DNA from: Candidatus Paraprochloron terpiosi LD05
Lineage (GTDB): Bacteria > Cyanobacteriota > Cyanobacteriia > Cyanobacteriales > Prochloraceae
DNA length: 64,000 nt
Assembly: GCA_018141785.1 (NCBI GenBank)
Contig: CP073341.1
Location: forward strand, 2,651,422-2,715,421
Reading direction: 5' to 3'
The stretch's first letter is position 1. The number at the start of each line of letters is the position of its first letter. The notes under the pieces were generated by a model. That model worked only from the letters and a program-made list of their open reading frames with translations, was not told where the DNA came from and made no database searches. Shown one piece after another: positions 29,619 to 39,484 of this stretch. Made by a program: the position numbers and the translations under genes.

Positions 29619-30223
29619 CCGAAAAAAATAGAAACTGATGCGACGAGTAATAACGCCATGAGAAAGTTGAAGCCGCGCAAATAAGCAGGACGACGAGTCA
29701 AAACCTGCTGGAGTGCTACGCCGAAGCCAGTCCAAAGTGCTGCACACGGAAATGACACAATGGCGAAAATAGCTGCAATGATCAAGATCTCCCCTAGTAC
29801 GTTACCTCTCACAGTTGTATACGTTGCTACCGCACTAAGTGCCATAGTCCAAGCTTTGGGATTAATCCATTGAAAGGCTGCCGCCTGTAGAAATTTTAAC
29901 GACTTGCCAATGGGTTTGCCCTCTCTCATTGGCTTAGCTGTGGCTATCTTGAAAGATAGCCACAGCAAATAGACGATACCAGCGTATTTCATCAACTCGT
30001 GTAAACGTGGTAGCCTTTCAAACAGAGATGCCAAACCTAAACCAACAGCAATTACCATCACAGGAAAACCAATAGCAACACCTAGCAGGTGAGGTACTGT
30101 TCGCCGAAACCCAAAGTTGGCTCCAGAAGCAGTTAACATCAAATTATTTGGTCCAGGCGTAATTGAAGTGCCAAGAGCGAAAACCATGATTGGCAGTAAG
30201 AGAGCATAGGTGGTGGCTTGCAT
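29615..30223 (-). CDS. LysE/RhtB-family amino-acid exporter
   Basis: 202 residues, about six hydrophobic segments. The family motif GTSITPGPNNLMLTASGANF lies near residues 18-37, followed by GFRRTVPHLLGVAIGFPVMV, and the C-terminal half has FLQAAAFQWINPKAWTMALS. Inner-membrane efflux of an amino acid or derivative; the substrate is not predictable. Monocistronic. Confidence 0.92.
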   Translation of the reverse strand: MQATTYALLLPIMVFALGTSITPGPNNLMLTASGANFGFRRTVPHLLGVAIGFPVMVIAVGLGLASLFERLPRLHELMKYAGIVYLLWLSFKIATAKPMREGKPIGKSLKFLQAAAFQWINPKAWTMALSAVATYTTVRGNVLGEILIIAAIFAIVSFPCAALWTGFGVALQQVLTRRPAYLRGFNFLMALLLVASVSIFFG

Positions 30224-30290
30224 ATTCTACTTATTCACTTTGAGACGTAGGTGGGCTTAATTTTTGTCTAAGTCCCGTTAGGACGATTTG

Positions 30291-30520
30291 TTAGTAGGCA
30301 AGTTCTGAAAACTCTAGATTAATTTGACTTGGATGAAGGCCGATCAGATTATGATACGATTCAGGCAGGGTAAACCGTTCACTCGGTTGTTTACCTTCTG
30401 GTAGATAAGTACGCACAAATTTTTGGGCAGCCTGCTTGTATTCGATATCCGATGTACGACACTCTAGTTCCTCCACTGTTGCGATCAAAGATTGGAGCGA
30501 TCTTACTAACTTGTCATATG
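30291..30520 (-). pseudogene. Unknown gene, 3' exon-like fragment (interrupted by introns B and C)
   Basis: C-terminal 75 codons, ending INLEFSELAY-stop. Upstream (rightward) it is cut by group II intron B at 30520/30521. Joining to 35710 gives SSFAYDKLVRSLQSLIATVE in one frame. The fragment holds no motif I recognise. Confidence 0.75.
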
Positions 30521-30963
30521 GTGCGGCTCGTTCCTAGTAAGTAAAGTCGCGGGGCAACCCGAACGAAGCTAGGGCAGGGTTCAATGAACCTTGACAACTG
30601 AATGAATTATGAGGGTGAAAGCCCCTCCCGTGAAGGAATCATGTGAATCCTTATCTGGCCACAGTGAGATTAATCATCAGGCTGAAGCTGGCAGCAGGGC
30701 GGAACCGGAGCTATCGAACGGTTCGATGGTAACGCCGCTAATAGGGAGAACACCGGGATAACTTAGCGTGAATCATCTGAAGAAAGACCTAACAAGTGAC
30801 ACTGCCAAGCCGTGTATTGCAGAAAAGACACCGAAAGAAACTCGTAAGGCAACATTCGTGTACTTTTACATTCCTGAGTTGGTGATAGGTCAAGGGATGA
30901 GTCCCAAGGGTTCGTAACAATAGTTCATTCGGAACGAGTAAAAACTCGCCTAACTTCCATCCA

Positions 30964-32356
30964 TTGACATCCTCCCCACCCTTGCTGTCGCAGAGGGTGG
31001 GGATTCCTAAGCATCACTACTTAGGTTTCTGCTTCTTTCCCTTTCGAGAGTTTCGCAACTGCCCTTTAGAGCAAAGTCTATCAGGTCTTACGTTCGCTCC
31101 ACAGACTGACACGGCGAGCCCCGCCGCCAAAATATTCTTAGCCGCATTGATGTCACGGTCATGGGTTGTCTTGCATTGTGGACACTCCCATTCTCGGATA
31201 TTCAATGGCAACTTGTCTAATATAAAGCCACAGTTTCCACACCTTTTACTTGATGGAAAGAAGCGGTCAATTTTGATTAATTCTCGCCCGTACCATTCAC
31301 TCTTGTACTGGAGTTGCCGCACGAATTCCCCCAACTCGCATCGCTAATACTACGAGCTAAGGAGCGGTTTTTGACCATGTTCCTGACGGCTAAATCCTCT
31401 ACCACTATCGTTTGGTTTTCACGAATCAGATTGGTAGTTAACTTGTGGTGAAAATCTCTCCTGGCATCTGCAATCTTTGCGTGTACCTTCGCTACTTTGA
31501 GTCTAGCCCTCCGCCTATTATTTGACTTTAATTTCTTCCTGGACAAACTCTTTTGGGCGGCTTTGAGTCTTTTGAATTTCTGGTTAAAATGGCGTGGATT
31601 AGCAATTTTCTCTCCATTGCTAGTGGTAACCAAAGTACTCAAACCCATATCTAGCCCCACTTTATTTTGACTGGGAGGCAAGTGCACTTACAGTAGAGTC
31701 GTCTACTAAGAAGGTTACAAACCATCTATTAGATGGTTCTAACTTGAGAGTAACGGTAGTTGGATCACATCCCTGGGGAATAGAGCGACTCCACACAATA
31801 TTGAGTGGATTTTCGGTCTTAGCCAATGTGAGCTGTCCGTTTGCCCATTTGAAGGCAGAACCGGTAAACGTTGCACTCCCACCATTGCTTTTCTTTTTAA
31901 ACCTGGGATACCGACTACGCTTTTCCCAAAAGTTAGCAAAAGCTTTTTGTAGATGCCTCAGAGCCTGCTGGAGAGCAACGCTACTCACCTCATTCAGGAA
32001 TTTTAAACCTTCTTGTTTTTTCCATTGGGTTAGCATAGAGGATGTTTGGTTGTAACCTATCCGCTCCCCCCTTTCATACCACCCCTCAGTTCTGGCTGCC
32101 AGCGCTTTGTTGTATACCAATCGGGTACAGCCCAAGGTGCGGCGTAAGAATTGCTCTTGCTCTGCATCCGGGTAGAATCTGTACCGATAGGCGCGTTGTA
32201 CCATCTCTTTAGGGTGTTTTGAAGTACTTTTACATATTAGCGCGTATTTTGTGAGAAGTCAAGGGGAAGTTTAAAATAATGGCGCGCTATCCCTCCCCAC
32301 CCCGTAAAACGCTTTCATATCGCGTTTTACTGAGGGTGGGGTCTCCCGCGCGTTTG
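30964..32356 (-). mobile_element. TnpB-only IS copy 2, in the RNA part of intron B
   Basis: 1393 nt, same ends as copies 1 and 3 (in its own orientation CAAACGCG...GGATGTCAA). Flank before its left end is CTTAT. Intron sequence resumes on both sides where intron D is continuous. Confidence 0.88.
31017..32204 (-). pseudogene. tnpB: TnpB of IS copy 2, two frameshifts
   Basis: Starts MVQRAYRYRFYPDAEQEQFL like copy 3. An extra base after DDSTV (near 31688) and one base fewer in the C run near 31330 break the frame into three overlapping ORFs. Both lesions are the same as in copy 1. Otherwise the RuvC and zinc-ribbon regions are preserved. Confidence 0.88.
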
Positions 32357-32482
32357 ATAAGGGGTCCAAACCCAAGATGGTGGAGCTGCCTGATTAACAG
32401 CTTAACGGAAGGGCGAGGGTAAGAGAAGGCGTAACTGCCTGATGGTTTCTACAGAGAAGATACCCAATGTAATTAGCGATTA

Positions 32483-33223
32483 ATGAGGTCAAAAACTGTG
32501 AATATCACTAAACAGGCTTCAATCGAATACCGCAGTCTGAAAACATTGATACTCCACTTAGCAGCATTCCTGCGGGCGGAGAAGATAGGTCGGAGGGCTG
32601 ACGACGTTTGGAAAGACCTACCATGGAAGCGATTCCGGCAACAAGTCTTCCGGTTACAGCGGAATATCTTCAAAGCGCAAAAGGACGGACAAAAAGCCAA
32701 AGTCAAACGTTTACAACGGCTCCTATTGCAGAGTCGTGCAGCCCAAGCCCTGGCAGTCCAACAAGTAACACAGCTCAACAAGGGAAAGAAGACCCCCGGA
32801 GTGGATGGAAAAACCGCGCTCTCCACCAAAGAGAGACTCCAGTTATGCCAAAGGCTGAATAAGCGCTGGTACACCTGGAAACACCAACCACTGAGAAGGG
32901 TATGGGTTCCCAAGCCTGACGGCAAGAAACGGGGCCTCGGCATTCCCAACATTGCGGATAGAGCATGGCAAGCGTTGCTCAAACAAGCAGCAGAGCCAGC
33001 CTACGAAGCAAATGCCGGAAAAAGGAGCTATGGCTTCAGACCCGGTCGCTGTACTGCGGACGCACAAAAGCTCATCTTTAGCAATCTAAACAGCCAAGCA
33101 AAGGGTAAAAACAAGCTGATTCTGGAAACAGATATCAGTAAATGCTTTGACGAAATTGACCACAAGGTCATGCTCGATGGAGTAGTCCTACCCAAAGAGG
33201 CCCTCAAAGGTCTCAAACTTGCG
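32483..33223 (+). pseudogene. Intron B RT-maturase, 5' part
   Basis: N-terminal half of the intron-encoded protein: RT-0 to RT-3 blocks (KVKRLQRLLLQSRAAQALAV, KKTPGVDGKTALSTKERLQL, RGLGIPNIADRAWQALLKQA, YGFRPGRCTADAQKLIFSNL, LILETDISKCFDEIDHKVML). It is cut after GLKLA by IS copy 3 and continues at 34617 as IKAGVRGEYPSS in the same frame. Confidence 0.88.
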
Positions 33224-33350
33224 TTGACATCCTCCCCACCCTTGCTGTCGCAGAGGGTGGGGATTCCTAAGCATCACTACTTAGGTTTCTGCTTCTTTCC
33301 CTTTCGAGAGTTTCGCAACTGCCCTTTAGAGCAAAGTCTATCAGGTCTTA
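33205..33350 (-). ncRNA. Putative omega/reRNA of TnpB copy 3
   Basis: By analogy with IS200/IS605 TnpB systems, the guide RNA is the 3' end of the tnpB transcript across the right-end hairpin (arms CCCCACCC/GGGTGGGG at 33235-33263) plus about 16-20 nt of flank. For this copy the flank reads CGCAAGTTTGAGACCTTTG. Boundaries are estimates; no transcription evidence. Confidence 0.3.
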
Positions 33351-34616
33351 CGTTCGCTCCACAGACTGACACGGCGAGCCCCGCCGCCAAAATATTCTTA
33401 GCCGCATTGATGTCACGGTCATGGGTTGTCTTGCATTGTGGACACTCCCATTCTCGGATATTCAATGGCAACTTGTCTAATATAAAGCCACAGTTTCCAC
33501 ACCTTTTACTTGATGGAAAGAAGCGGTCAATTTTGATTAATTCTCGCCCGTACCATTCACTCTTGTACTGGAGTTGCCGCACGAATTCCCCCCAACTCGC
33601 ATCGCTAATACTACGAGCTAAGGAGCGGTTTTTGACCATGTTCCTGACGGCTAAATCCTCTACCACTATCGTTTGGTTTTCACGAATCAGATTGGTAGTT
33701 AACTTGTGGTGAAAATCTCTCCTGGCATCTGCAATCTTTGCGTGTACCTTCGCTACTTTGAGTCTAGCCCTCCGCCTATTATTTGACTTTAATTTCTTCC
33801 TGGACAAACTCTTTTGGGCGGCTTTGAGTCTTTTGAATTTCTGGTTAAAATGGCGTGGATTAGCAATTTTCTCTCCATTGCTAGTGGTAACCAAAGTACT
33901 CAAACCCATATCTAGCCCCACTTTATTTTGACTGGGAGGCAAGTGCACTACAGTAGAGTCGTCTACTAAGAAGGTTACAAACCATCTATTAGATGGTTCT
34001 AACTTGAGAGTAACGGTAGTTGGATCACATCCCTGGGGAATAGGGCGACTCCACACAATATTGAGTGGATTTTCGGTCTTAGCTAATTTGAGCTGTCCGT
34101 TTGCCCATTTGAAGGCAGAACGGGTAAACTCTGCACTCCCACCATTGCTTTTCTTTTTAAACCTGGGATACCGACTACGCTTTTTCCAAAAGTTTTCAAA
34201 AGCTTTTTGTAGATGCCTCAGAGCCTGCTGGAGAGCAACGCTACTCACCTCATTCAGGAATTTTAAACCTTCTTGTTTTTTCCATTGGGTTAGCATAGAG
34301 GATGTTTGGTTGTAACCTATCCGCTCCCCCCTTTCATACCACCCCTCAGTTCTGGCTGCCAGCGCTTTGTTGTATACCAATCGGGTACAGCCCAAGGTGC
34401 GGCGTAAGAATTGCTCTTGCTCTGCATCCGGGTAGAATCTGTACCGATAGGCGCGTTGTACCATCTCTTTAGGGTGTTTTGAAGTACTTTTACATATTAG
34501 CGCGTATTTTGTGAGAAGTCAAGGGGAAGTTTAAAATAATGGCGCGCTATCCCTCCCCACCCCGTAAAACGCTTTCATATCGCGTTTTACTGAGGGTGGG
34601 GTCTCCCGCGCGTTTG
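33224..34616 (-). mobile_element. TnpB-only IS copy 3, inside the intron B RT gene
   Basis: 1393 nt with the same ends as copies 1 and 2. Removing it joins CTTGCG to ATAAAAGCTGG, giving GLKLAIKAGVRGE in frame (intron D: GLKLAVKAGVRGE). Flank before its left end is TTTAT. No direct repeats at the junctions. Confidence 0.9.
33277..34464 (-). CDS. tnpB: TnpB RNA-guided nuclease, intact copy
   Basis: 395 residues, the only undamaged TnpB of the three copies. Wedge/REC-like N-terminal half with MVQRAYRYRFYPDAEQEQFL, then the split RuvC domain: Asp in KVGLDMGLSTLVTTS, Glu in TIVVEDLAVRNMVKN, final Asp in THDRDINAAKNI, and a CGNC...CPQC zinc ribbon between them. TnpB proteins are omega-RNA-guided DNA nucleases that cut the empty donor site and help element retention. 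No tnpA accompanies it; a TnpA in trans (the outer IS605 has one) would be required for movement. Confidence 0.92.
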   Translation of the reverse strand: MVQRAYRYRFYPDAEQEQFLRRTLGCTRLVYNKALAARTEGWYERGERIGYNQTSSMLTQWKKQEGLKFLNEVSSVALQQALRHLQKAFENFWKKRSRYPRFKKKSNGGSAEFTRSAFKWANGQLKLAKTENPLNIVWSRPIPQGCDPTTVTLKLEPSNRWFVTFLVDDSTVVHLPPSQNKVGLDMGLSTLVTTSNGEKIANPRHFNQKFKRLKAAQKSLSRKKLKSNNRRRARLKVAKVHAKIADARRDFHHKLTTNLIRENQTIVVEDLAVRNMVKNRSLARSISDASWGEFVRQLQYKSEWYGRELIKIDRFFPSSKRCGNCGFILDKLPLNIREWECPQCKTTHDRDINAAKNILAAGLAVSVCGANVRPDRLCSKGQLRNSRKGKKQKPK

Positions 34617-35708
34617 ATAAAAGCTGGCGTTCGTGGTGAATACCCCTCCAGTATCAAGGGCACGCCCCAAGGCGGGGTTATCTCTCCCTTACTGGCCAAT
34701 ATCGCCCTAGATGGATTTGAGAACCTAGGGCTAGACCAATGGAAAAAACAACGGGCAAAACCGTTAATAAGGGGTATACGTTACGCGGATGATGCGGTCT
34801 TTATCTGTAAACCCGGAGCTGATACCAAGAGGTTACGGGAGGATATCGATAAATTCCTAAAATCCAGAGGGCTACGAATTAACGAAACTAAGACTAAGGT
34901 GAGTAAAGCTACGGATGGATTCGACTTTCTGGGATGGCGTTTTCGTGTCAACTCCCGTGGAGTCTTCAAATCCACACCGAGTTCCGAGAATTATGCGGAC
35001 ATCAAGGCCAAAGTAAAGGCCACTTGGAAAAATGGCACACCCACGGAGACCCGCCTGAAAAGAATAGGGTCACAAGTCCGTGGATGGAGGCAATATCACA
35101 AAAACTGCGACATGAACAAGCACTCGCTATGGTCACTCAATCACTGGGTCTGGCGTAAGTTGAGGGCTGAAAAACGCAGGATGGCCAAAAAGGAAGCTGA
35201 GAAAGCTCGTCGCCAAGCCATCAAAGGCAAGGCGATGAAGAAGGGAGCAGCAAAACGCCAGCTCACATCAGAGCAGACTAAGAAAGCGTTCCCAGCAGTT
35301 CCCTGGAAAGTCAATGGCCACGAAATGGTCAAAGGTGATGCCTCACCCTTCAATGGAAACATCTCCTATTGGGTTGACCGGAATTCCAAACTATACAGTG
35401 GACCAACCGCTAACGCCCTCCGGCGACAGAAGAATATATGTCCGCATTGCAACCGTAAGTTCATGGAGATAGATGGTGCCGTGGAGTTGCATCACATAGA
35501 TGGCAACCATAACAACTGGAAACCTAAGAATCTAGTTGCTCTCCACCGAGAATGTCACCAAGCGCAGACGGTACACCGGAAGCGTATTAAGGACGGACTC
35601 GCTGAAGCGCGTCGTAAAGACATAGGAATACCTAAGCCGGATGAGGTGAAAGTCTCACGTCCGGTTTATCGGAGAGGGGCGAGGCGACAACGTCTCCCTC
35701 GACTCTAA
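34617..35708 (+). pseudogene. Intron B RT-maturase, 3' part with HNH
   Basis: Continues the RT (GTPQGGVISPLLANIALDGF, IRYADDAVFICKPGADTKRL with the YADD catalytic pair, FDFLGWRFRVNSRGVFKS), then the maturase X domain (RLKRIGSQVRGWRQYHKNCD), and ends in an HNH nuclease (CPHCNRKFMEIDGAVELHHI...CH). The frame runs past the usual stop into domains V and VI to 35708. Intact apart from IS copy 3. Confidence 0.88.
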
Positions 35709-35709
35709 T

Positions 35710-36253
35710 CAAACGACGATATCTTTTCGTTATAAGATCGAGTAAATACTTCACAGTTGAGAAGCCAGGTGAAAAGAAACACGCCCGTGCCGGAGTCGAA
35801 GTTTGTCACGCAGTCTGGCTGCTGTGGATAGCGGAGTAGCCGCTCAAACAGTGCAAACTGAGCAACTTCCACGCCATAGGGTATTTCGTTGTTTAAACAT
35901 GCCAAGATAGTTTGGCAATCGACTTTTATTTCTTCAAGCAAACCCGTAAACCAGTTCAGTTTAAGCTGTAAGTTGCGGTCAATCGGTCGAGGACCGCAGT
36001 GGTGGAAGTAATCGTGCAAATATCCCCAAATACATCGTGCTTGGTAAAATGCCTCCGGCTCCAGCTTCCCTGCTCTCCACCCTGCTTCACCAGTAAAGAT
36101 ATCTATGGTCCCAAATAGTCGCTCGATCTCTGGCAACGTAAAAGTCAGAAAAATGTCTCGAAACTTGTTGAAGAAGAATACTGCATAGTTTTGATGGTGA
36201 ACTTTCTGAGCTACAGCAATATTTTCTGGAAAGAAAACAATACAATTGCCTTC
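35710..36253 (-). pseudogene. Unknown gene, middle exon-like fragment
   Basis: Codes for EGNCIVFFPENIAVAQKVHH, ...LPEIERLFGTIDIFTGEAGW, YLHDYFHHCGPRPIDRN and FLFTWLLNCEVF...YNEKISSF, then meets intron B. HDYFHHCGP could be a metal site. It may belong to the DUF6421-type proteins, but that is a weak recollection. Length sums over the three fragments (528+544+230 = 1302) are a multiple of three. Confidence 0.75.
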
Positions 36254-38694
36254 GCGCGACCTGAACTGGTCGCTTAGTACGGGACACCGAGTCCTCTAGG
36301 GAATTCCACCCCTAGCCCTCACGTAAAAGACTTACTGAGTCCGGCCACAGCTGAGTAGGTAACGAAACAGCTGGAATGCAGGTCACGAAAGTAGCCGAAA
36401 CTCTAGGGATTAAAGAGTTAGGAGCAAGAGGGAGATAGTTGGAAGGTTGAACGAAAGTGAACTAAAAGGGCTGTGAACCCAGCCCCTCCGATTAAACCTC
36501 GTTACTGTAGAATGGCGAAATTATCCCTGAGACAAAACGCCATAGCCAAAAGGCAAGTAGACAAGACTCAATGCTGGAGGCTCATTGAGTCGTGGAATCA
36601 AAGCTCTACCGGGGGAAAGGGAGCAACCTAACCAACTAAAGAAAACTAAGCGAAACAACAGGATAAGCCCTACAGAGTCTAAAAGGCGGTCGATTCTTTT
36701 TTAGTAGGCCAAAGGTAACGGAGGCGGAATTCTTTGGAGGGTTGCATGATGAGTGAAAAAGCGAATGCTCTCTTGTAATGAGAGGGATAGGGATTCAAAA
36801 TTTGTCCCTGTGATAAAGGAATAGCAGACTTCACTTGGGTCTCATACGAAACTATTCGACAACTAGAAACCAAACGAACGGAAAAGTTAGATGACAGAAG
36901 AAATTCTGGAAAATGGACTGAACGGACAATTAAAAGAGTGGGGCGACATTAATTGGCGTCGCACAAAGAAGATTGTTAGGAATTTACGCGGTCGGATATT
37001 TCGTGCTCGAAAGCTTGGATTGTGGAGACAATTGGTGTCTTTACGGAAACTGATGAAAAGATGTCGGTCGAACCTATTACTGAGCATCAGACAAATCACA
37101 CAGGTAAATACCGGAAAGCAAACAGCTGGGGTAGACAAGGAAGTTATAGAAACACCAGCACAGCGTGTGAAACTTGCCAACACCTGGGAAATGCCTAAAG
37201 CAAAACCTGCTAGACGGCTGTATATTCCCAAGACAAATGGGAAGAAACGTCCTCTTGGAATCCCAACCATTAGAGATAGAGTCGCTCAAGCAATAGTAAA
37301 AAATGCACTGGAACCCGAATGGGAATCCATGTTTGAAACCAACTCCTATGGCTTTAGACCCGGTCGAAGTTGCCAAGACGCTATAGAGCAATGTTACTTA
37401 AGGCTACGCGGCGACTATAAAACAAAAACCGGAAAGTGGGTAAGAAAGGATAAATGGGTTCTGGACGCTGATATTAAGAGCTTCTTTGATAACATTGACC
37501 ATAAATCCATCCAGTGAGCAGTTAGAGAAGATTCTTTGATTGATGGATGGTTAAAAGCTGGATTTGTCGAAAGTAGGAAGGGATACAGCCCGACTGAAAA
37601 AGGAACCCCACAGGGTGGCGTGATAAGTCCCTCCCCCCGCAAATATCGGACTCCACGGGTTAGAAGAATATATTACAAAATGTAACCCAAAGGTGGGCGT
37701 CATCAGGTATGCAGATGACTTTGTAGTAACTGCAAAGGACAAGGAATCCAAGGAGCAAGTTGAAAATCCAGATAAATCAATGGTTGTCAGAACGAGGTCT
37801 TGAGATTAGCGATGAGAAGACGCGGATAGTACATATAAAAGACGGATTTGATTTCTTGGGGTTTAACCTGCGGCATTATGAGGTTAAAGATGAGGACGGA
37901 ATCCTGAGAGGGAAGTTACTCATTAAACCACAAAAATCAAAGGTGATGGATTTCTGTAAAAGAGTCGGTCAAACAATCGACAGCATGAAGACAAGAACCC
38001 CCGAACAAGTCATACGTAAGATAGAACCACTTCTCAGAGGTTTTGCTAATTACTACAGAGGAGTATGCAGCAAAGAAACCTACGAATATATAAGCTACCG
38101 ACTATGGTGGTACCTCTGGCGTTGGGCCAAAAGACGACACCCCAACAAAGACAAGAAATGGGTAAAAGATAAGTATTTCCGAACCGAGTATAAAAAGGGA
38201 AGTAAAAAAGATTGGCGATTTTACTACGAAAAAAAAGACCGGAGAGGCAAAAGAATAGTACACATGTTGTACGATATAGCAGCGGTCCCAATTGTAAGAC
38301 ATGTCAAAGTAAAGGGAACTTACTCCCTAGACGACCCTGAACTAGTGGAATATTGGTTAAAGCGGCAGACAAAGTCGGGTAAGACCAGATGGTCGAAAGG
38401 CTCAAAGAATGAGTACGTTGCCAAGTCGCAAGATTGGAAATGTCCAATATGTCATGACCACCTTTTCAACGGTGAGGAAATCGAAACCCATCACATAGTA
38501 CCTGTGAAAAAAAAAGGAGGTTCAAATGAAATCGACAACCTTCAACACCTACATAAAGCGTGTCATAAGCAGGTACATTCAAGAAATTCCAAGCAAGGCT
38601 TGAAGTGAGGCTTGAGCCGGATGATTGGAGACAGTCACGTTCGGTTCTTAGGGGAGGGGCCCAGGGAGACCTGCAAGCCTTACCCGACTAGTAT
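36254..38694 (+). ncRNA. Group II intron C, degenerate
   Basis: Different subfamily from B, D and E. 5' end GCGCGACC (consensus GUGYGAC, so position 2 is C). Domain V at about 38613-38646: GAGCCGGATGATTGG, GAGA loop, CAGTCACGTTCGGTTC. The 3' end is ...CCCGACTAGTAT. Host frame across it is preserved (LASRG-EGNC). Antisense to the host gene. 36290-36890 holds only the RNA domains. Confidence 0.82.
36891..38608 (+). pseudogene. Intron C RT-maturase-HNH, broken
   Basis: Starts MTEEILENGLNGQLKEWGD. RT blocks QTAGVDKEVIETPAQRVKLA, PLGIPTIRDRVAQAIVKNAL and WVLDADIKSFFDNIDHKSIQ are followed by a TGA at 37515. Then EKGTPQGGVISP, a lost base near 37635 (LLANIGLHG shifted), VIRYADDFVV, another frame change near 37757, and an open end from KIQINQWLSERGLEISDEKT through the X domain to an HNH (CPICHDHLFNGEEIETHHIV). 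Three lesions at least; no functional protein. Confidence 0.88.
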
Positions 38695-39222
38695 TCCTCG
38701 GGACGCTAGAAGCAGCCTTGTTGACTGACACTTGTTCTTTGGATGGGGATAGTCAATCGACACTCTTTCGCATTCATACGGTTCCTCCCGGAAAGACAAA
38801 AAACATTCAAAAAACCAGCCCCTTGGCGGCGGACCATTGGCAGTAATCATCGGTCCACAAAAAAAAGTGTAGTCGTCTACATTCGGTGGAAAATAAGCTT
38901 CTAGTGTGTGGTCATAAGCGGGACGAGTGAACAACCCTTTTGCTTTCCAATTTTCAGAATCAAGACGGAATGCCCGACCAAAATTTGGAAAGCCAAGCAG
39001 ATCTCCAACCTTAGATACCAGGGGCACAATTTCCTCCAAGAGCTGGTTTGCTGAGTCTTCGTAGCCTGATTTGACCCTACCATCTGGCTCCTGAAACATC
39101 TGAAAGCGATTAACTCTTGAGCGAAAACCATAGCGAAAGTCGGCATAACGAAGGCGTCTGCTATCGCTAACCGATTGATATTTGAAAAAACTAAGGTATG
39201 AAGGTTTGGGTAGACAGCACAC
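38695..39222 (-). pseudogene. Unknown gene, 5' exon-like fragment
   Basis: Codes for RVNRFQMFQEPDGRVKSGYE, LLEEIVPLVSKVGDLLGFPN, FCGPMITANGPPPRGWFFEC and SIDYPHPKNKCQSTRLLLAS, then is cut by intron C. The true start is unclear: the first ~35 codons overlap, in another frame, the BacA-like remnant, which suggests a deletion junction near 39115. Together with 35710-36253 and 30291-30520 it makes one frame of about 433 codons. Function unknown. Confidence 0.7.
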
Positions 39223-39374
39223 CCCAAAAGAGCATGGCCACGTTTGTAAGGTATAAGGTCAACTGCTTGTTCTAAAGTGGTATAAAGTTTGACTTCTCCT
39301 TTTAAGCAGTTTTGGCTTAGCCAATAGTATGCTGCGGCTTCACAGTTGGTTCCGCAAGGACCAAGAGTATGCAT
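39110..39374 (-). pseudogene. BacA/prephenate decarboxylase-like remnant
   Basis: From ATG 39374: MHTLGPCGTNCEAAAYYWL, LEQAVDLIPYKRGHALLGCA, VYPNLHTLVFSNINRLAIAD, AFVMPTFAMVFA. The opening resembles the prephenate dehydratase-like fold (TLGPxGT) used by bacilysin BacA-type prephenate decarboxylases. About 85 codons remain of some 200; the frame then runs on without similarity. A link to a lost biosynthetic cluster is inference. Confidence 0.5.
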
Positions 39375-39484
39375 TAGCAATAACTTAAATAAAAGTTTTT
39401 CATAAAAAAAGTGTTGTCTATTTTGGTATAGTGCTGGATTTCTTAGTTTATTGTACGGAGATATAGAACTGCCCGAACATTTAG

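Larger units (their letters stand above)
30521..35709 (+). ncRNA. Group II intron B, with two TnpB-element insertions
   Basis: Begins GTGCGGCTCG and ends CTCGACTCTAAT. Net length without the two inserted elements is 2403 nt. Domain V at about 35635-35668 is AAGCCGGATGAGGTGAAAGT followed by CTCACGTCCGGTTT; relative to intron D both arms changed together (see findings). It lies antisense to the minus-strand host gene, so it cannot splice from that gene's mRNA. The RNA part (30521-30963 plus 32357-32480) is nearly the same as intron D. Confidence 0.88.

Noticed and set aside
31744..32055. Plus-strand 103-codon ORF recurring in every TnpB copy
   Set aside because: Antisense shadow of tnpB; it recurs only because the element recurs.
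38901..39110. Continuation of the BacA-like frame to 38901
   Set aside because: No coding character beyond AFVMPTFAMVFA; the real gene here is in another frame (38695-39222).
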